A stretch of DNA of 64,000 bases, taken from assembly GCA_963580455.1 (NCBI GenBank), contig OY756969.1, positions 9,253,501-9,317,500 on the forward strand, in the 5' to 3' direction. This stretch comes from Euonymus europaeus. Lineage: Eukaryota; Streptophyta; Magnoliopsida; Celastrales; Celastraceae. The notes below the pieces were generated by a model that was not told the origin of the DNA, searched no databases, and was given only the letters and a program-made list of their open reading frames with translations. A program made the position numbers and the translations under genes. This document shows positions 54,826 through 64,000 of this stretch, one piece after another (the stretch's first letter is position 1; the number at the start of each line of letters is the position of its first letter).

Positions 54826-55095
54826 TCAAAGGATATTGCTAATCTTCATCAAGATAGCAAATCATTTCTTGGAATGCTCAAAGGTATTTGGAGTGAACTT
54901 GCTTTATATTGTCCTCACACTATTGATAGTGTAGTTTGACTTAAATGTGTAGAGAAGGACAAAATATTCTAGTTATTGGCTAGCCTTGGTCTTGAATACG
55001 AGGATCTTCGTAGCCGGGTTCTTATGAATGCGGATCTCCCATCTCTTTCTAGTGTATATGCCACAATTCAACGCTAAGAGATTCACAAAAAGGTT
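54826..55095 (+). pseudogene. Copia gag, C-terminal half (of a permuted element)
   Basis: Reads DIANLHQDSKSFLGMLKGIW, then ELALYCPHTIDSVV, a stop, then LLASLGLEYEDLRSRVLMNA and SLSSVYATIQR. This is the second half of a Ty1/copia gag of the Retrotran_gag_3 type. It begins within about ten codons of where the first half, found 1.9 kb downstream at 56767-57148, stops. Four stops. Confidence 0.8.
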
Positions 55096-55144
55096 ATGAA
55101 TGTCGAACTCAAAGGCACTGTGACTAAAATTATCACACTTATGA

Positions 55145-55573
55145 GTGTTTGGTTGCACCTATTTTGTATATGTGTCGGCTCACAACCATGATAAGCTAGA
55201 CGCACGCATGATTAATTTTATTTTCTTGGGCTATTCCTCTATCCAAAAGGGCTTCAAATGTTACAATCCTACATCTTGGAAATTTTTCGTTACTTGTGAT
55301 GTGTCATTTGAAGAATTAGTCTCCCTTTATTCTCCAAATTCCAACGTGTCTGATCCACTTTTGGAGTTTTGTCCATTACCTATCCAACCTGATGCTGGTT
55401 CTATTGTGGATGCAGTTGATCCTTGCACTATTTCTAATATGAACACCTCTAATTCATCTTTGCACGGTGATTTAACAGAGGTTAATGATTCTAGTGATCA
55501 ATTGGTTATGTATCTTCAGACTGAGGCTGACCCAGCTGGTGTCTCACTGGCTGTCTGTGACTATCTAGAATGA
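55145..55573 (+). pseudogene. Copia integrase C-terminal region
   Basis: A 142-codon open frame: VFGCTYFVYVSAHNHDKLDA, then FIFLGYSSIQKGFKCYNPTS and FFVTCDVSFEEL. This is the region just after the copia integrase core, followed by an acidic, Ser/Asp-rich linker. Protease and integrase core are deleted between it and the gag piece at 55095. The apparent Met start is incidental. Confidence 0.85.
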
Positions 55574-55714
55574 TACTGGCCCAGCTGCTTCAACTGCCCC
55601 GCGGCTCCTAATTCTTTGAAGAAATGGTACCTGCACTCGTGCTCCTCCATCAAAGTGTCAAGATTTTGTTATATATGCAGTTCGTCATCCCATTTCAACG
55701 ATCCTAGCATATCC

Positions 55715-56420
55715 ACGGGTGTCACCTGCCCATGCTAGTTTTCTCACTGCAATTTCAAGTGCTCATGAGCCTAAAAATTTCAAAGAGGCTAACACTCAGG
55801 ATGCATTGAGGCAAACTATGCGTGAAGAGCTGAAATCCCTTCATTAAAATCACACATGGACTATTGTGAAGCTACCCTCAGGGAAAAATCCAGTTAGTGG
55901 TTGTTGGGTGCAAAAAGCCAAATTTAATTATGATGGTCTATCGATCGTAATAAAGCTCAACTTGTGGCATAAGGTTTTACTCAAACCTTTGGAGGGGACT
56001 ATAAGAAGACATTTGCTCCTGTTGCTAAAATGAACACAATTCGTGTCTTATTGTTTCTTGCAATTAATCTTGGTTGGTCTATGTCTCAAATGGACGTCAA
56101 AAATGTTTTTTTGCTTGGGGATCTTGCTGAAGAGGTGTAAATGAAATTACCTCTTGGACATCCTCAGAGTGCTGATCCTACTTTGGTATGTTGTCTCCCC
56201 ATGCTTGGCATGCCAAGTTGAGTATGATTCTTCACCAACCTGGTTTTGCACGCAGCCATGCATATTCATCTTTATTTGTTTGGTGACGATGAAATGAGAT
56301 AGCGGTGTTCTCATTTATGTCGATGATCTTATTGTTACAGAAAGTAGTGTTACTGCCATTTCTCATTTCTTTCGGTTGTTCTTTTTCTTCATGCTAAAGA
56401 AACCCGAGTAGCTATTGTCA
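55715..56420 (+). pseudogene. Copia reverse transcriptase, degenerate
   Basis: Reads VSPAHASFLTAISSAHEPKN, then DALRQTMREELKSL, a stop, HTWTIVKLPSGKNPVSGCW, a shifted fingers region near 55975-56110, and GVLIYVDDLIVTESS with the YVDD motif at about 56318. At least six stops or shifts. RNase H is missing. Confidence 0.85.
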
Positions 56421-56766
56421 GAAGGTGGTTCCAACCACTTGCATTATTAATATGTCAACATGCTTGCATGATTAATAGATATCAAACGTGGTGGTTTAGA
56501 TGTCAATATGGTGCTGCCTAGTAGGATTGATTATGATGGTGATGCCCATAAGCTCTTCGTTCAATCTTTCTCTTCAATGGCTTATATTATTTTAGCCTTA
56601 ATTTATGGTTGTAGATTATTCTATTCTATCTGTATAAAAAACTTACATTTATGTGTTATATATGATTGAAATAATTCAATATTGATGATCTTCTTATTCT
56701 TTTTTCGGTTGTTCTTTTTCTTCATTGTATCGGAGCAGGTTAACTTATTTCTTGTGTTTTTTTATT
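56421..56766 (+). mobile_element. Copia LTR end with primer binding site
   Basis: A T-rich stretch resembling the end of a copia LTR (GTTGTTCTTTTTCTTCA) runs to about 56725. TTGTATCGGAGCAGG follows at once (56726-56740), matching the usual TTGGTATCAGAGCAGG initiator-Met PBS apart from two changes. A gag start follows at 56767. It joins the RT remnant on its left to the gag N-terminus on its right. Confidence 0.6.
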
Positions 56767-57148
56767 ATGGGAGATGATGGTGATTCTAGTGTTACTGGTA
56801 TTAGAACTCAATCTTCTCCAAGTTCTCACGCAGAAGTTGAAGTAAACATCAATCAGAAATTGAGTTCTACTTTGTTGAATGAACTCAACTCTCTTCCTTG
56901 GTCGAGAGTAGTGACTATTGAAAATGGTGGAAGATCCAAAGTTGGATATGTTAATGACAGTATTAAGCCACAAGATTCTGCTTCATCAACCTATTAAGAT
57001 TGGCAATGCAAAGGTCAACTTGTTATGTCATGGTTGCTCAATTCAATGGAAAATCATCTTGTGGAGATTTTTAGCTGTGCTGAATCTTCCCAAGTCCTAT
57101 GGGAAAGTGTGAAGGATATGTACGATAATCAAAATAATAGCTACCCGG
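56767..57148 (+). pseudogene. Copia gag, N-terminal half (of a permuted element)
   Basis: Starts MGDDGDSSVTGIRTQSSPSS and continues NINQKLSSTLLNELNSLPWS, then VVTIENGGRSKVGYVNDSIK. After a single in-frame TAA at 56995 it reads CKGQLVMSWLLNSMENHLVE, then SSQVLWESVKDMYDNQNN. This is the Retrotran_gag_3 N-terminal half. It stops matching at about 57148 with QNNS, just where the piece at 54826 takes up. Confidence 0.85.
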
Positions 57149-57149
57149 T

Positions 57150-57553
57150 TTTCTTCAACAATAAGCTCTGAACTTGAGCACTCAACCTCTCAATAGCTAA
57201 AAGAAGAGCTGATGTATTCTCTTCAGTTTTATTACTCTTATTGAGAGCCTCAAGTAAGGCATCTTTATCCTTATTCCTTTCTTCGAGCTGTGATTAAAGT
57301 AGTCGAGACAAAAGTTCCTTTTAAGCTGTGTGGTTTTTCCTCAACAACTACATTTGTTCCTTTAATTCTCTCATTACCTTCTCATGATCTTTCATTCGTC
57401 AATTGTGTGCATTCAGGTCTTCCTAGCACTTTATATATAGATTCCTGCGATCCCTAGTAGCGACAAAATGGTAATGGATGAATTTTGGTTGATTTCCAAT
57501 GATTTTAACAACTCAATTACATCCTTTATCTTAAAATCGGAGGAAGAAGCCAT
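57150..57553 (-). pseudogene. Coiled-coil protein remnant, unknown
   Basis: On the minus strand a Met at 57553 starts MASSSDFKIKDVIELLKSLE. After a shift at about 57440 a frame rich in heptad-like Leu, Glu and Lys follows: MKDHEKVMRELKEQM, then LEERNKDKDALLEALNKSN and LLLAIERLSAQVQSLLLKK. Four stops. I recognise no family. Coiled-coil ORFs of this sort occur both in retroelement gag regions and in host genes. Confidence 0.4.
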
Positions 57554-57764
57554 TGTAGAAAGAGAAGTTGAGAAAAGGAGAGAGCTCTTTTTTTCTTGGA
57601 GAAAAAAAGAGAGTTTATTGTTCCCGGAGACTTTTCGTTCTCGAGAATGAAAAGAAGAATGACTTAATGAGTAAATGAGGTAAGTATATGATTTGAGAAG
57701 AAGAAAGAGCAAAAGTTATTATGCACAATTTTCAACTGTTCGTACAATTTTCCACAAGTTGTAC

Positions 57765-57912
57765 TGCATTTTTTCTCATAACTCAAGTTGATTGTTTGGT
57801 TGTTCACTTCCTTGGAAGTTGGATCTCATTATACCACATATGTAATACAGATTTTAAAAACTTAACATGTAATCTTAAAATAGGTAACATTAAAATGGTA
57901 ACCTAAAATTCT
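57765..57912 (+). repeat. Direct repeat R1, left copy
   Basis: Shares CTTCCTTGGAAGTTGGATCT, TTTAAAAACTTAACA and AATAGGTAACATTAAAATGG with 59813-59958, about 2.05 kb apart. Confidence 0.7.
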
Positions 57913-58004
57913 ATGTATACCAGCTACTGATGGTAGTAACTATAGTAAATTGTAAAGACTATGTTACAATGGTAGATACAGTATGATTTTTTTTGTTCTT
58001 TCCC

Positions 58005-58215
58005 TACATTCATCTAGACCTTCCCACAGTCTTCCTCTCCTCCAAAAGTTTGAAATCGGTAATACTAAAGGTACAAAGACTATTCATTCCATAATGTCCA
58101 TAAGTGACGTGGCATGCTTTGTAGGATGATGACTCAGCAAGAGGACAAATTTTGAAAGCAAAACAAATTTGATTTTTGAAATGTAACCATCTGACATGGT
58201 TAAAATAAACCATGG
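58005..58215 (-). repeat. Repeat R2, inverted relative to 59630-59760
   Basis: Its reverse complement (GCATGCCACGTCACTTATGG, then ATTACCGATTTCAAAC) resembles 59637-59710 (GCATGCCACATAGATTATG, then CATTTTCGGTTTGAAA). The frame 58010-58213 is not considered a gene. Confidence 0.5.
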
Positions 58216-58300
58216 TAAAAAATTGAAAAATTTAAAATAAAGTAACATGTTTCTACTTTCTCTCTCTCATTCATCACATCTCTCTTCCTCATTCATCACA

Positions 58301-58326
58301 TCTCTCTCTCTCTCTCTCTCTCTCTC
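58301..58326. repeat. TC microsatellite
   Basis: Thirteen TC units, with further CT-rich sequence to the left. Confidence 0.95.
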
Positions 58327-58789
58327 ATCGATCTTTTTCTCTCCATGTTGGCTCCGACCTTCTCCCGATGACCTTGACTTGATTCCGTTGAAACTCCGAT
58401 CATTGTATTTCACTTGCTGTATGACATCTACAAGGTACCTTGAATTTGTGGTTTTATTTTTAAAAAAAAAACTCATGAGTTAAGTCTAATTACTGAGGTA
58501 GATCTTGTAATTTTGGGTTTTTGCTGTTTTTTTTTCAATTACGTTCTTCGTTGGGTTTTTTTTCTTAATTACTTTGGGATTTTTATTCCATTCATTTTAT
58601 CATTGAACTCGCACTAAGATTCATAGTATTTATGATATTTTTTTATTTTTTCGTTATTACACTGTGTCTGAAATTATACCATAAACTTACACTATAATCT
58701 TAGTGGTAATCAATATGTGGCAATATAATTAAGAGTAATGAGAGCCCTAGTTTGAAGCCTTAATACATTGTAATTATTAAATTGCAGGT

Positions 58790-59410
58790 TAAATACACTG
58801 TGGCATGGAGCTTGTGGATTGAAATACAATTTGGAACTACATTGATAAATGAAAATGCATTGTGAGATATGGGTGGCAGATTCAGATACATTGTGGCACT
58901 GTCATTATTTTTTAAACTGATGAATTGTATTACATTGTGGACAATTGTTAGTATCTTATTTACACGGAATAAATGATTACATTACATTGTGGAAAGTGCT
59001 ATTATATTTTTTATGAATATAATGGATTAGATTTTGGCCAATATTGTATTACATTGTAATATGGGAATATAAATTGTAATACATTGTGTTTTTGTCATAT
59101 TACATTGTTCAATCAAATGCATTATTGTTGTACTGCATAATCAACTTTACTAGCTCTCAATGTAATAATGTTTGGACTTCATTGATAAGAATAAAACTAT
59201 CATGTAATAATGCAATGCAAAAAAAAAAATCAAATTGAAACACAATGTAATAAGACACTGCCAAACTGAAACATAATATAATAAGACATTGTCTAATAGT
59301 CAACACAATATAATAATACATTGTCAATCTAAAACATAATTTAGTAAGACATTGTAAAACTAAAACACAAGATAATAAGACACTGCTAAATTAAAAACAC
59401 AGTGCAATAA
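58790..59410. repeat. Array of ACATTGTAATA-type words that changes orientation
   Basis: In 58790-59110 words such as ATACATTGTGG and TTACATTGTAATA recur about every 25-60 bp. In 59220-59410 the reverse-complement-like form ACACAATGTAATAAGACATTG recurs about every 40 bp. No coding frame. Confidence 0.6.
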
Positions 59411-59613
59411 GGTCTGGTTCTTTCATATGCATGAAAATTGTTATATCTAATTTGAAATATTAAACTAAGATGAGATAATAATGGTTGATATGACCCAATT
59501 ATGAGATAGAAAGTGTTGAAAAATGTGCAAAGAGAGAGAAGCGGGAATGATAAATATTTTGTGCGAAAATTAAGTTTTGGCGTAATAAAACAAAAATTTG
59601 TGTTTCTCTAAAA

Positions 59614-59652
59614 AATCTATGTGGCATGCAAAGTCAGCATGCCACATAGATT
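59614..59652. repeat. Perfect 16-bp inverted repeat
   Basis: AATCTATGTGGCATGC (59614-59629) and GCATGCCACATAGATT (59637-59652), separated by 7 nt, are exactly complementary. Confidence 0.95.
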
Positions 59653-59812
59653 ATGTAAATTATGGACATAATTTCTTATGGATATTTAGCATTTTCGGTT
59701 TGAAATACACCCTCATGTCATGTCACTACCAACGTGGCTCCGTAGAAGATCGAAAGTCCCTGGGACTCCACAAAATGACAAAACAGTACCATTAGCTGAC
59801 ACAACCCATGCA

Positions 59813-59958
59813 TTGCATTTTTTAGGGACCCAGTTAGACTGTTCAGTTGTTGACTTCCTTAGAAGTTGGATCTCATTGTATGACACTGTAATACTGACTT
59901 TAAAAACTTAACACGTTACCTTAAATAGGTAACATTAAAATGGTAATCTTAAAATGCC
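59813..59958 (+). repeat. Direct repeat R1, right copy
   Basis: Same orientation as 57765-57912 with roughly 15% differences by eye. Confidence 0.7.
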
Positions 59959-59959
59959 C

Positions 59960-60215
59960 AATTACATAAATCAATCATACAATATATAAAAGTAGAATAA
60001 CTTCCAATTTTTTCCCTCCCAAACTTTTTAACATATTACTTACTTAATTAATTGATTATCTCAATCAATATTGAATTTTTTAAAATTAAATTATACCTTT
60101 TTAAATATTTGGTTCACTATTTAATTAAAATTTAATCTTCTACCATTATTCAAATGTAATTTCAAATTAAATTGAACTAATTAGATTAGACTATAATAAC
60201 CAATTATCGACATAT
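59960..60215. other. A+T-rich spacer
   Basis: Very A+T-rich; nothing recognised. Confidence 0.5.
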
Positions 60216-60404
60216 TTTAAATATGAGGTGTCCGGATGCCCTAGGGAGCCGTCCGGACACTTAAATAAACTGGACCACCAAGGTTTTCTAGGTATGAACT
60301 GTCCGAACGGCCACTTAGGGTGTCCGAACGGCTGTATGGATTTCAGTTTTTAAAAGACCAGAAATGGCCATTTGTGACAGAACCTCAGAGGAAGCCGAGA
60401 AGAG

Positions 60405-60447
<43 letters not shown>

Positions 60448-62315
60448 GAGAGAGAATGAGATTTTTTGAGGTTTTTGCTTGGTTTTCCATGGATTCATGA
60501 AGCATGTCAAGAATCAAGGTGGAATCAAGGAAGATTTGAAGGTTTGAGGTGAGTTTTCATAGTTTTGGAATTCTAGGGTTTTTCCTAGATTTGTTTGATT
60601 CTTTAATAGATGGAATATAGGGCTTGGACATGTTGATTATAGGGTTATTTATGATTGTTTTACTAGTTTGAATCGTTGGTTTAGGCTAGGTTTCGAATTT
60701 GGAGAAGTTGGAGGATTTTGGCAAAAAAAATCCTAGAGAGAGAAAGTAAGTTCTCTTGATTAATATTTGATTTCATGTTATTATTGCTTATTAGTGTTGT
60801 TAATACGATGTTGTGGGTTTGAAATGCTTGAATCAATAGGTGGGTGGATGAGGGCCAAAAACCCTAACTTTGGGAATTTGCTATTGTAAGTGGTGCTTAA
60901 TTGAGGTTGGGGATTTCTTGATGAATTCACTTTCATATTGTTCTTTTGCTCTCTAAATTGTGGTTCGTATCCTCATTGGTCCTTACATTTGTGTTCTTGC
61001 CTTATTCTTTCTAAGGAAGAACGAACTTAGGATTTATTCTTGTTTTTCTCTTGAAATGTAGATTGCATTAAACCTTGTTCATGTTCAATCACTTATTGAG
61101 CATGATTGATCATTCATGCATAATGAGTAACTTTAAATATATATATAGGATGAGTATATATATATTAATTGAGGGCATGAAGCATGAGAACATTAGAAAT
61201 TGCATGGGATGCTCGAGTATGGACTCTGGTATACCCTAGGAACTACTTGAATGTCACATGGAAGAATGGTTGAGTGTTGGGCTTGGCATCAACCAAATGA
61301 CTTCATGTGAGGCAACACACTTGAGGTGTGGGTGTGATGGGACTCACACAACCGGGTGATTTTCTAGGGATGGTATGGTTAATTCATTAATGATTGGAAG
61401 AACTAGGAATGAACGAGGAAATGTGATGAGTCGGCTTGCATCCATTGATGGTTGGGTGAACCTGGATGAGTGTCCGATGTTGTGATCAAGACATGATTGG
61501 GATGATCATGGTCTTGATTGTTGTTTGATGATTCATAGTTGGAATTATGGGACTATGATTGGTTTTCCCTAGAAAGTTCACTCGGGTGTTATTATTGTGT
61601 TATGTGACATGCGCATTCGGGTTATCATATTGTTGCATTGACTTTTTATTAGATTCAGCCTATATTGATTGTTCGCTCTTTACCCTACTGAGCTTCTATC
61701 TCACCCTTTTATTTTCCTTCCTTCCTACAGGTCAGAGTGGTACTACTGCCGGTGTTGCGGGTCAATAGAGACGGAGTTGTGGTATGGATAGCACTTGGAG
61801 GAGGGTTAGTATTTGGGAATAGTGAGTGCGTTGCACTTTGTTTATTACCACGCTTTTTGTATGAGATAATATATGATTTATCTACTGTTGGCATCGGTGG
61901 GTGTGTTTTGGTACGGTTAGAAGGTAATTTAAGTGATTGTACCTTCTGAACCGGGGGTGGACTCTGAGTTTCGTTAAATGATGTTTGGAATTGTTTATAT
62001 TATGTGAAATGTGATACTTATGTGAGAATCAGTTTGTGCATGCTACTAGATGGCCTGAGGCCCTGCTAGGTTGGAATTTGCATGCTGATAGATGGCCAGA
62101 GGCCCTACTAGGTTATAATGTGATTGTTGTGATTATTGCTGCGTTTTGTTACAGGTAGGCATTCCCCGATATATGGGGAGATGCTGCTGAATTTTTGACT
62201 GGGTTTGTTGTCCTGGTTGAGTGAACTAGAGTTAATGACTAAGGAAGTGGATCACATTGATGACCTAGAAAGGTGCGGTTAGCACCATGTGACATTTCGG
62301 AAACGGGGCGTTACG
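60216..62315 (+). mobile_element. Tekay LTR F, 5'-truncated
   Basis: Forward LTR lacking its first hundred bases or so. It begins at a GTCCGGATGCCC / CCGTCCGGACAC palindromic cassette (60228-60335) like that of element C. A GA microsatellite lies at 60408-60443, the GTTCTTGCC block at 60994, acceptor-like CTACAGGTCAGAG at 61727, two GGCC-type repeats (62050-62105) and hairpin TCCCC/GGGGA at 62163-62179. It ends GGGGCGTTAC at 62314. No PBS or PPT adjoins it. Confidence 0.85.
60408..60443. repeat. GA microsatellite
   Basis: About 18 GA units inside LTR F. Confidence 0.95.
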
Positions 62316-62592
62316 GCTTAGTTGGTGGCATGCGAGGCATGTCAAAGGATAGTGAGGAGTTCGACTCCTACCATCAACAACTCGCCTGGGGGGCCAGGAG
62401 ATGGGTTGGGCTACTTGGGCCATGGCCCTGGGAAGTAGACAAGGCATGCTAAGCCGGGCTTGCGAGCTGGCGGGCTGGTGGCAGTTGAAACTTATAAAAA
62501 GGTAGTTTTTCTGTGACAGCCCAACCCTGAGGAACCTGCCCACAGGTAACCTGGCCCAATCCGTTGGCACTTCACATTCAGGCTCCATGGGC
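62316..62592 (+). repeat. tRNA-derived SINE-like element, forward
   Basis: GGCTTAGTTGGTGGC (A-box-like) and GAGGAGTTCGACTCC (B-box-like) begin directly at the LTR F end. The body contains AAACTTATAAAAAGG then TAGTTTTTCTGTGAC, matching the reverse element at 28388-28681. Part of it (62408-62560) is repeated at 62589-62741. The minus-strand frames here (62265-62763) are by-products. Confidence 0.7.
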
Positions 62593-62937
62593 TACTTGGG
62601 CCATGGCCCTGGGAAGTAGACCGGGCATGCTAAGCCGGGCTTGCGAGCTGGCGGGCTGGTGGCAGTCGAAACTTATAAAAATGTAGTTTTTCTGTGACAG
62701 CCCAACCCTGGGGAACCTGCCCGCAAGTAACCTGGCCCATGGGCATGGCTTAGTTTGTGACATAGGTTGCTATGGACACTATGTTAAAGGCTAGGTGGAG
62801 GGTTCAAAACCTAGCAACAACCTTCCCTTGTGAAAGGGAGATGGGTTGGTGGTGGGGCCCATGGAGCCTGAATGTGAAGTGCCAACGGATTGGGTCAGGT
62901 TACCTGCAGGCTGGTTCCTCAGGGTTGGGCTGTCACA
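62512..62937. repeat. Foldback: 81-bp inverted repeat around a third copy
   Basis: Arms 62512-62592 and 62857-62937 are reverse complements at 77 of 81 positions by hand count. The 264-bp interior contains a partial direct copy of the left-arm family (62693-62750) and a second tRNA-like head (62746-62815: GGCTTAGTTTGTGAC, then GGAGGGTTCAAAACC). Confidence 0.85.
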
Positions 62938-63154
62938 ACCATCGTTCAAATGTTTTTAAATCAAAGTATTAAAAGGATATAATAAATAAAATTAACCAAC
63001 TAATAAACTCTGTAAATTTTGTAAATGAAAAATAGATAAGAACACTTTCATTATTATACGTTAATACATTTGAATTTCATATCCTTTCAGTTATCTAGCA
63101 ATAATTTTTAATTATTATATGTAAATTATAATTTAATAAATATGTAATGTGTGT

Positions 63155-63258
63155 GCAAATGAGCTTGCGGTTAAGCGACAATCACTATGCATGTAAGGAT
63201 GGACCCTTCCAATAGGGAGTGGGTTCGAATCCCCTCATTCCCAATTATCCGAATAAAA
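63155..63258 (+). repeat. Short tRNA-like SINE or tRNA pseudogene
   Basis: AATGAG at the start pairs exactly with CTCATT at the end as an acceptor stem. TGCGGTTAAGCGAC resembles a D arm/A box and GGGTTCGAATCCC is a good B box. A poly-A run (63256-63263) follows after a few bases. The anticodon arm is not convincing and the stems contain mismatches, so a working tRNA is unlikely. Confidence 0.6.
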
Positions 63259-63577
63259 AAAATGTAATCTATGTAAAACTAATTTATGATTATGATTATC
63301 GTTGATAATTATTTAAATTATATATAATTATCTTTTATCATTATTCAAATAGAAAATAAATTGATTGTGAACTATCTTATTGTTTGGGTACATGAAGTGA
63401 GTGTGAAAACTAAACTAGATCAAATATCGAGGCAGACATAAATATAAAATTGTTGAAAATTTATGCATGTATGCATGCCATTATTGAACAATCATTTATA
63501 AATCTTTATAAGATAAATTATTATATAATTATTATATAATATGTGCAAAAAGAAATTTTGATTATGATCATCTTTTA

Positions 63578-63621
63578 TCTAATCTAATCTAATCTAATAT
63601 CTAATATCTAATATCTAATAC
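63578..63621. repeat. TCTAA / TATCTAA short tandem repeat
   Basis: Four TCTAA units pass into three longer ATCTAAT units. Confidence 0.9.
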
Positions 63622-63654
63622 TTATTTTATTTATTTAATTTTAACTATACAATG

Positions 63655-64000
63655 GGTGGTTTCCGGAGCTCCTCCTGGCGAGTCTATCTACATTTACTTA
63701 CTCGCGCGATCGTTGTTCCTCATCCTCCATGAAACGACGCCATCCTAGCCCAGTCCCTGCAACGCAAAACGACACCGTCTTGCCAGTCCTAATTTCCCCC
63801 ACAACTATCACTACTGTTCTTCTTCTCCATCCTAGCCCAGTCCCTGCACCAACAAAACTTCTTCTCGTCTACGTACCTCAGGCACTTCTATTATGTATTT
63901 CCCTTGCTTCTCTGGTGTACCCACGGGTTATTGAGGTGTCTCTGCTGCTTTCCCCTCTCTGTATTGAGGTCTCGCTGGTGATTTTCTCGTGCTTAGCTCC
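63655..64000. other. G+C-richer unassigned end of window
   Basis: Base composition shifts sharply upward from the A+T-rich DNA before it. CATCCTAGCCCAGTCCCTGC occurs twice (63741 and 63828). AAACGACGCC / AAACGACACCGTC words are common in plant 5' flanks. It may be the start of a gene or another repeat; no frame can be followed to the window edge with confidence. Confidence 0.4.

Noticed and set aside
58247..58483. Ser/Leu-rich 78-codon frame (plus) and 69-codon frame (minus).
   Set aside because: Both read through a TC microsatellite.
62265..62763. Two similar minus-strand proteins of 107 and 61 residues.
   Set aside because: They arise from the duplicated SINE body (62408-62560 and 62589-62741).
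63155..63258. Functional tRNA gene.
   Set aside because: No convincing anticodon arm and mismatched T stem; SINE or pseudogene is more likely.
63655..64000. Promoter and first exon of a host gene.
   Set aside because: Only composition and common plant flank words support it; no frame or splice signal can be followed before the window ends.

Overview
The window is repeat-dense, A+T-rich land-plant chromosomal DNA, most likely from a eudicot; the species cannot be named from the sequence. I found no intact host gene, rRNA, CRISPR array or prokaryotic feature. Almost all recognisable coding sequence belongs to LTR retrotransposons in various stages of decay. The mix of families (Tekay chromovirus, Tat/Ogre, SIRE-like copia), the chromodomain relics and a roughly 162-bp satellite suggest a heterochromatic or gene-poor interval.

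Layout from left to right. 1-1657: reverse copia-type LTR abutting a reverse Tekay-type LTR fragment (1658-3279). 3280-8140: degenerate satellite array of about 30 monomers, with a local five-monomer higher-order repeat. 8695-10988: leader and 5' LTR of a reverse Tekay element (C), cut into the accessory ORF of a reverse SIRE-like copia element (10989-14650). About 14650-27670: a decayed forward Tat/Ogre element with gag, protease, RT, two RNase H domains, integrase and a downstream plant-mobile-domain ORF; its 5' LTR holds a reverse solo LTR with an exact 5-bp target duplication. 28309-28681: SINE-like inverted sequences. 28682-33629 plus 42904-43712: reverse Tekay element B, split by forward Tekay element A (33630-42903), which has two LTRs about 98% alike, a PBS, a PPT and a near-exact target duplication. 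44031-49721: internally decayed Tekay element E. 49790-50325: fragment of a host FCP1/NIF-type phosphatase gene that still has introns. 52563-54073: truncated LTR G. 54826-57148: copia element whose gag halves lie in swapped order around a single LTR end and PBS. 57150-60215: coiled-coil pseudogene and repeat-rich DNA. 60216-62315: LTR F, followed at once by SINE-like and foldback repeats. 63155-63250: tRNA-like SINE. The last 340 bp are G+C-richer and unassigned.

How the parts relate. Elements A to G share a Tekay-type LTR. Comparing them by eye shows structure that no single copy reveals: a small hairpin near the LTR 3' end whose stem changes by paired substitutions between copies, subfamily-specific palindromic cassettes near the LTR 5' end, a block of about 60 nt conserved in the middle, and conserved splice-like signals. 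These, the permuted copia element and the satellite higher-order repeat are the observations most worth checking. All similarity statements are by eye; no alignment or database search was run.
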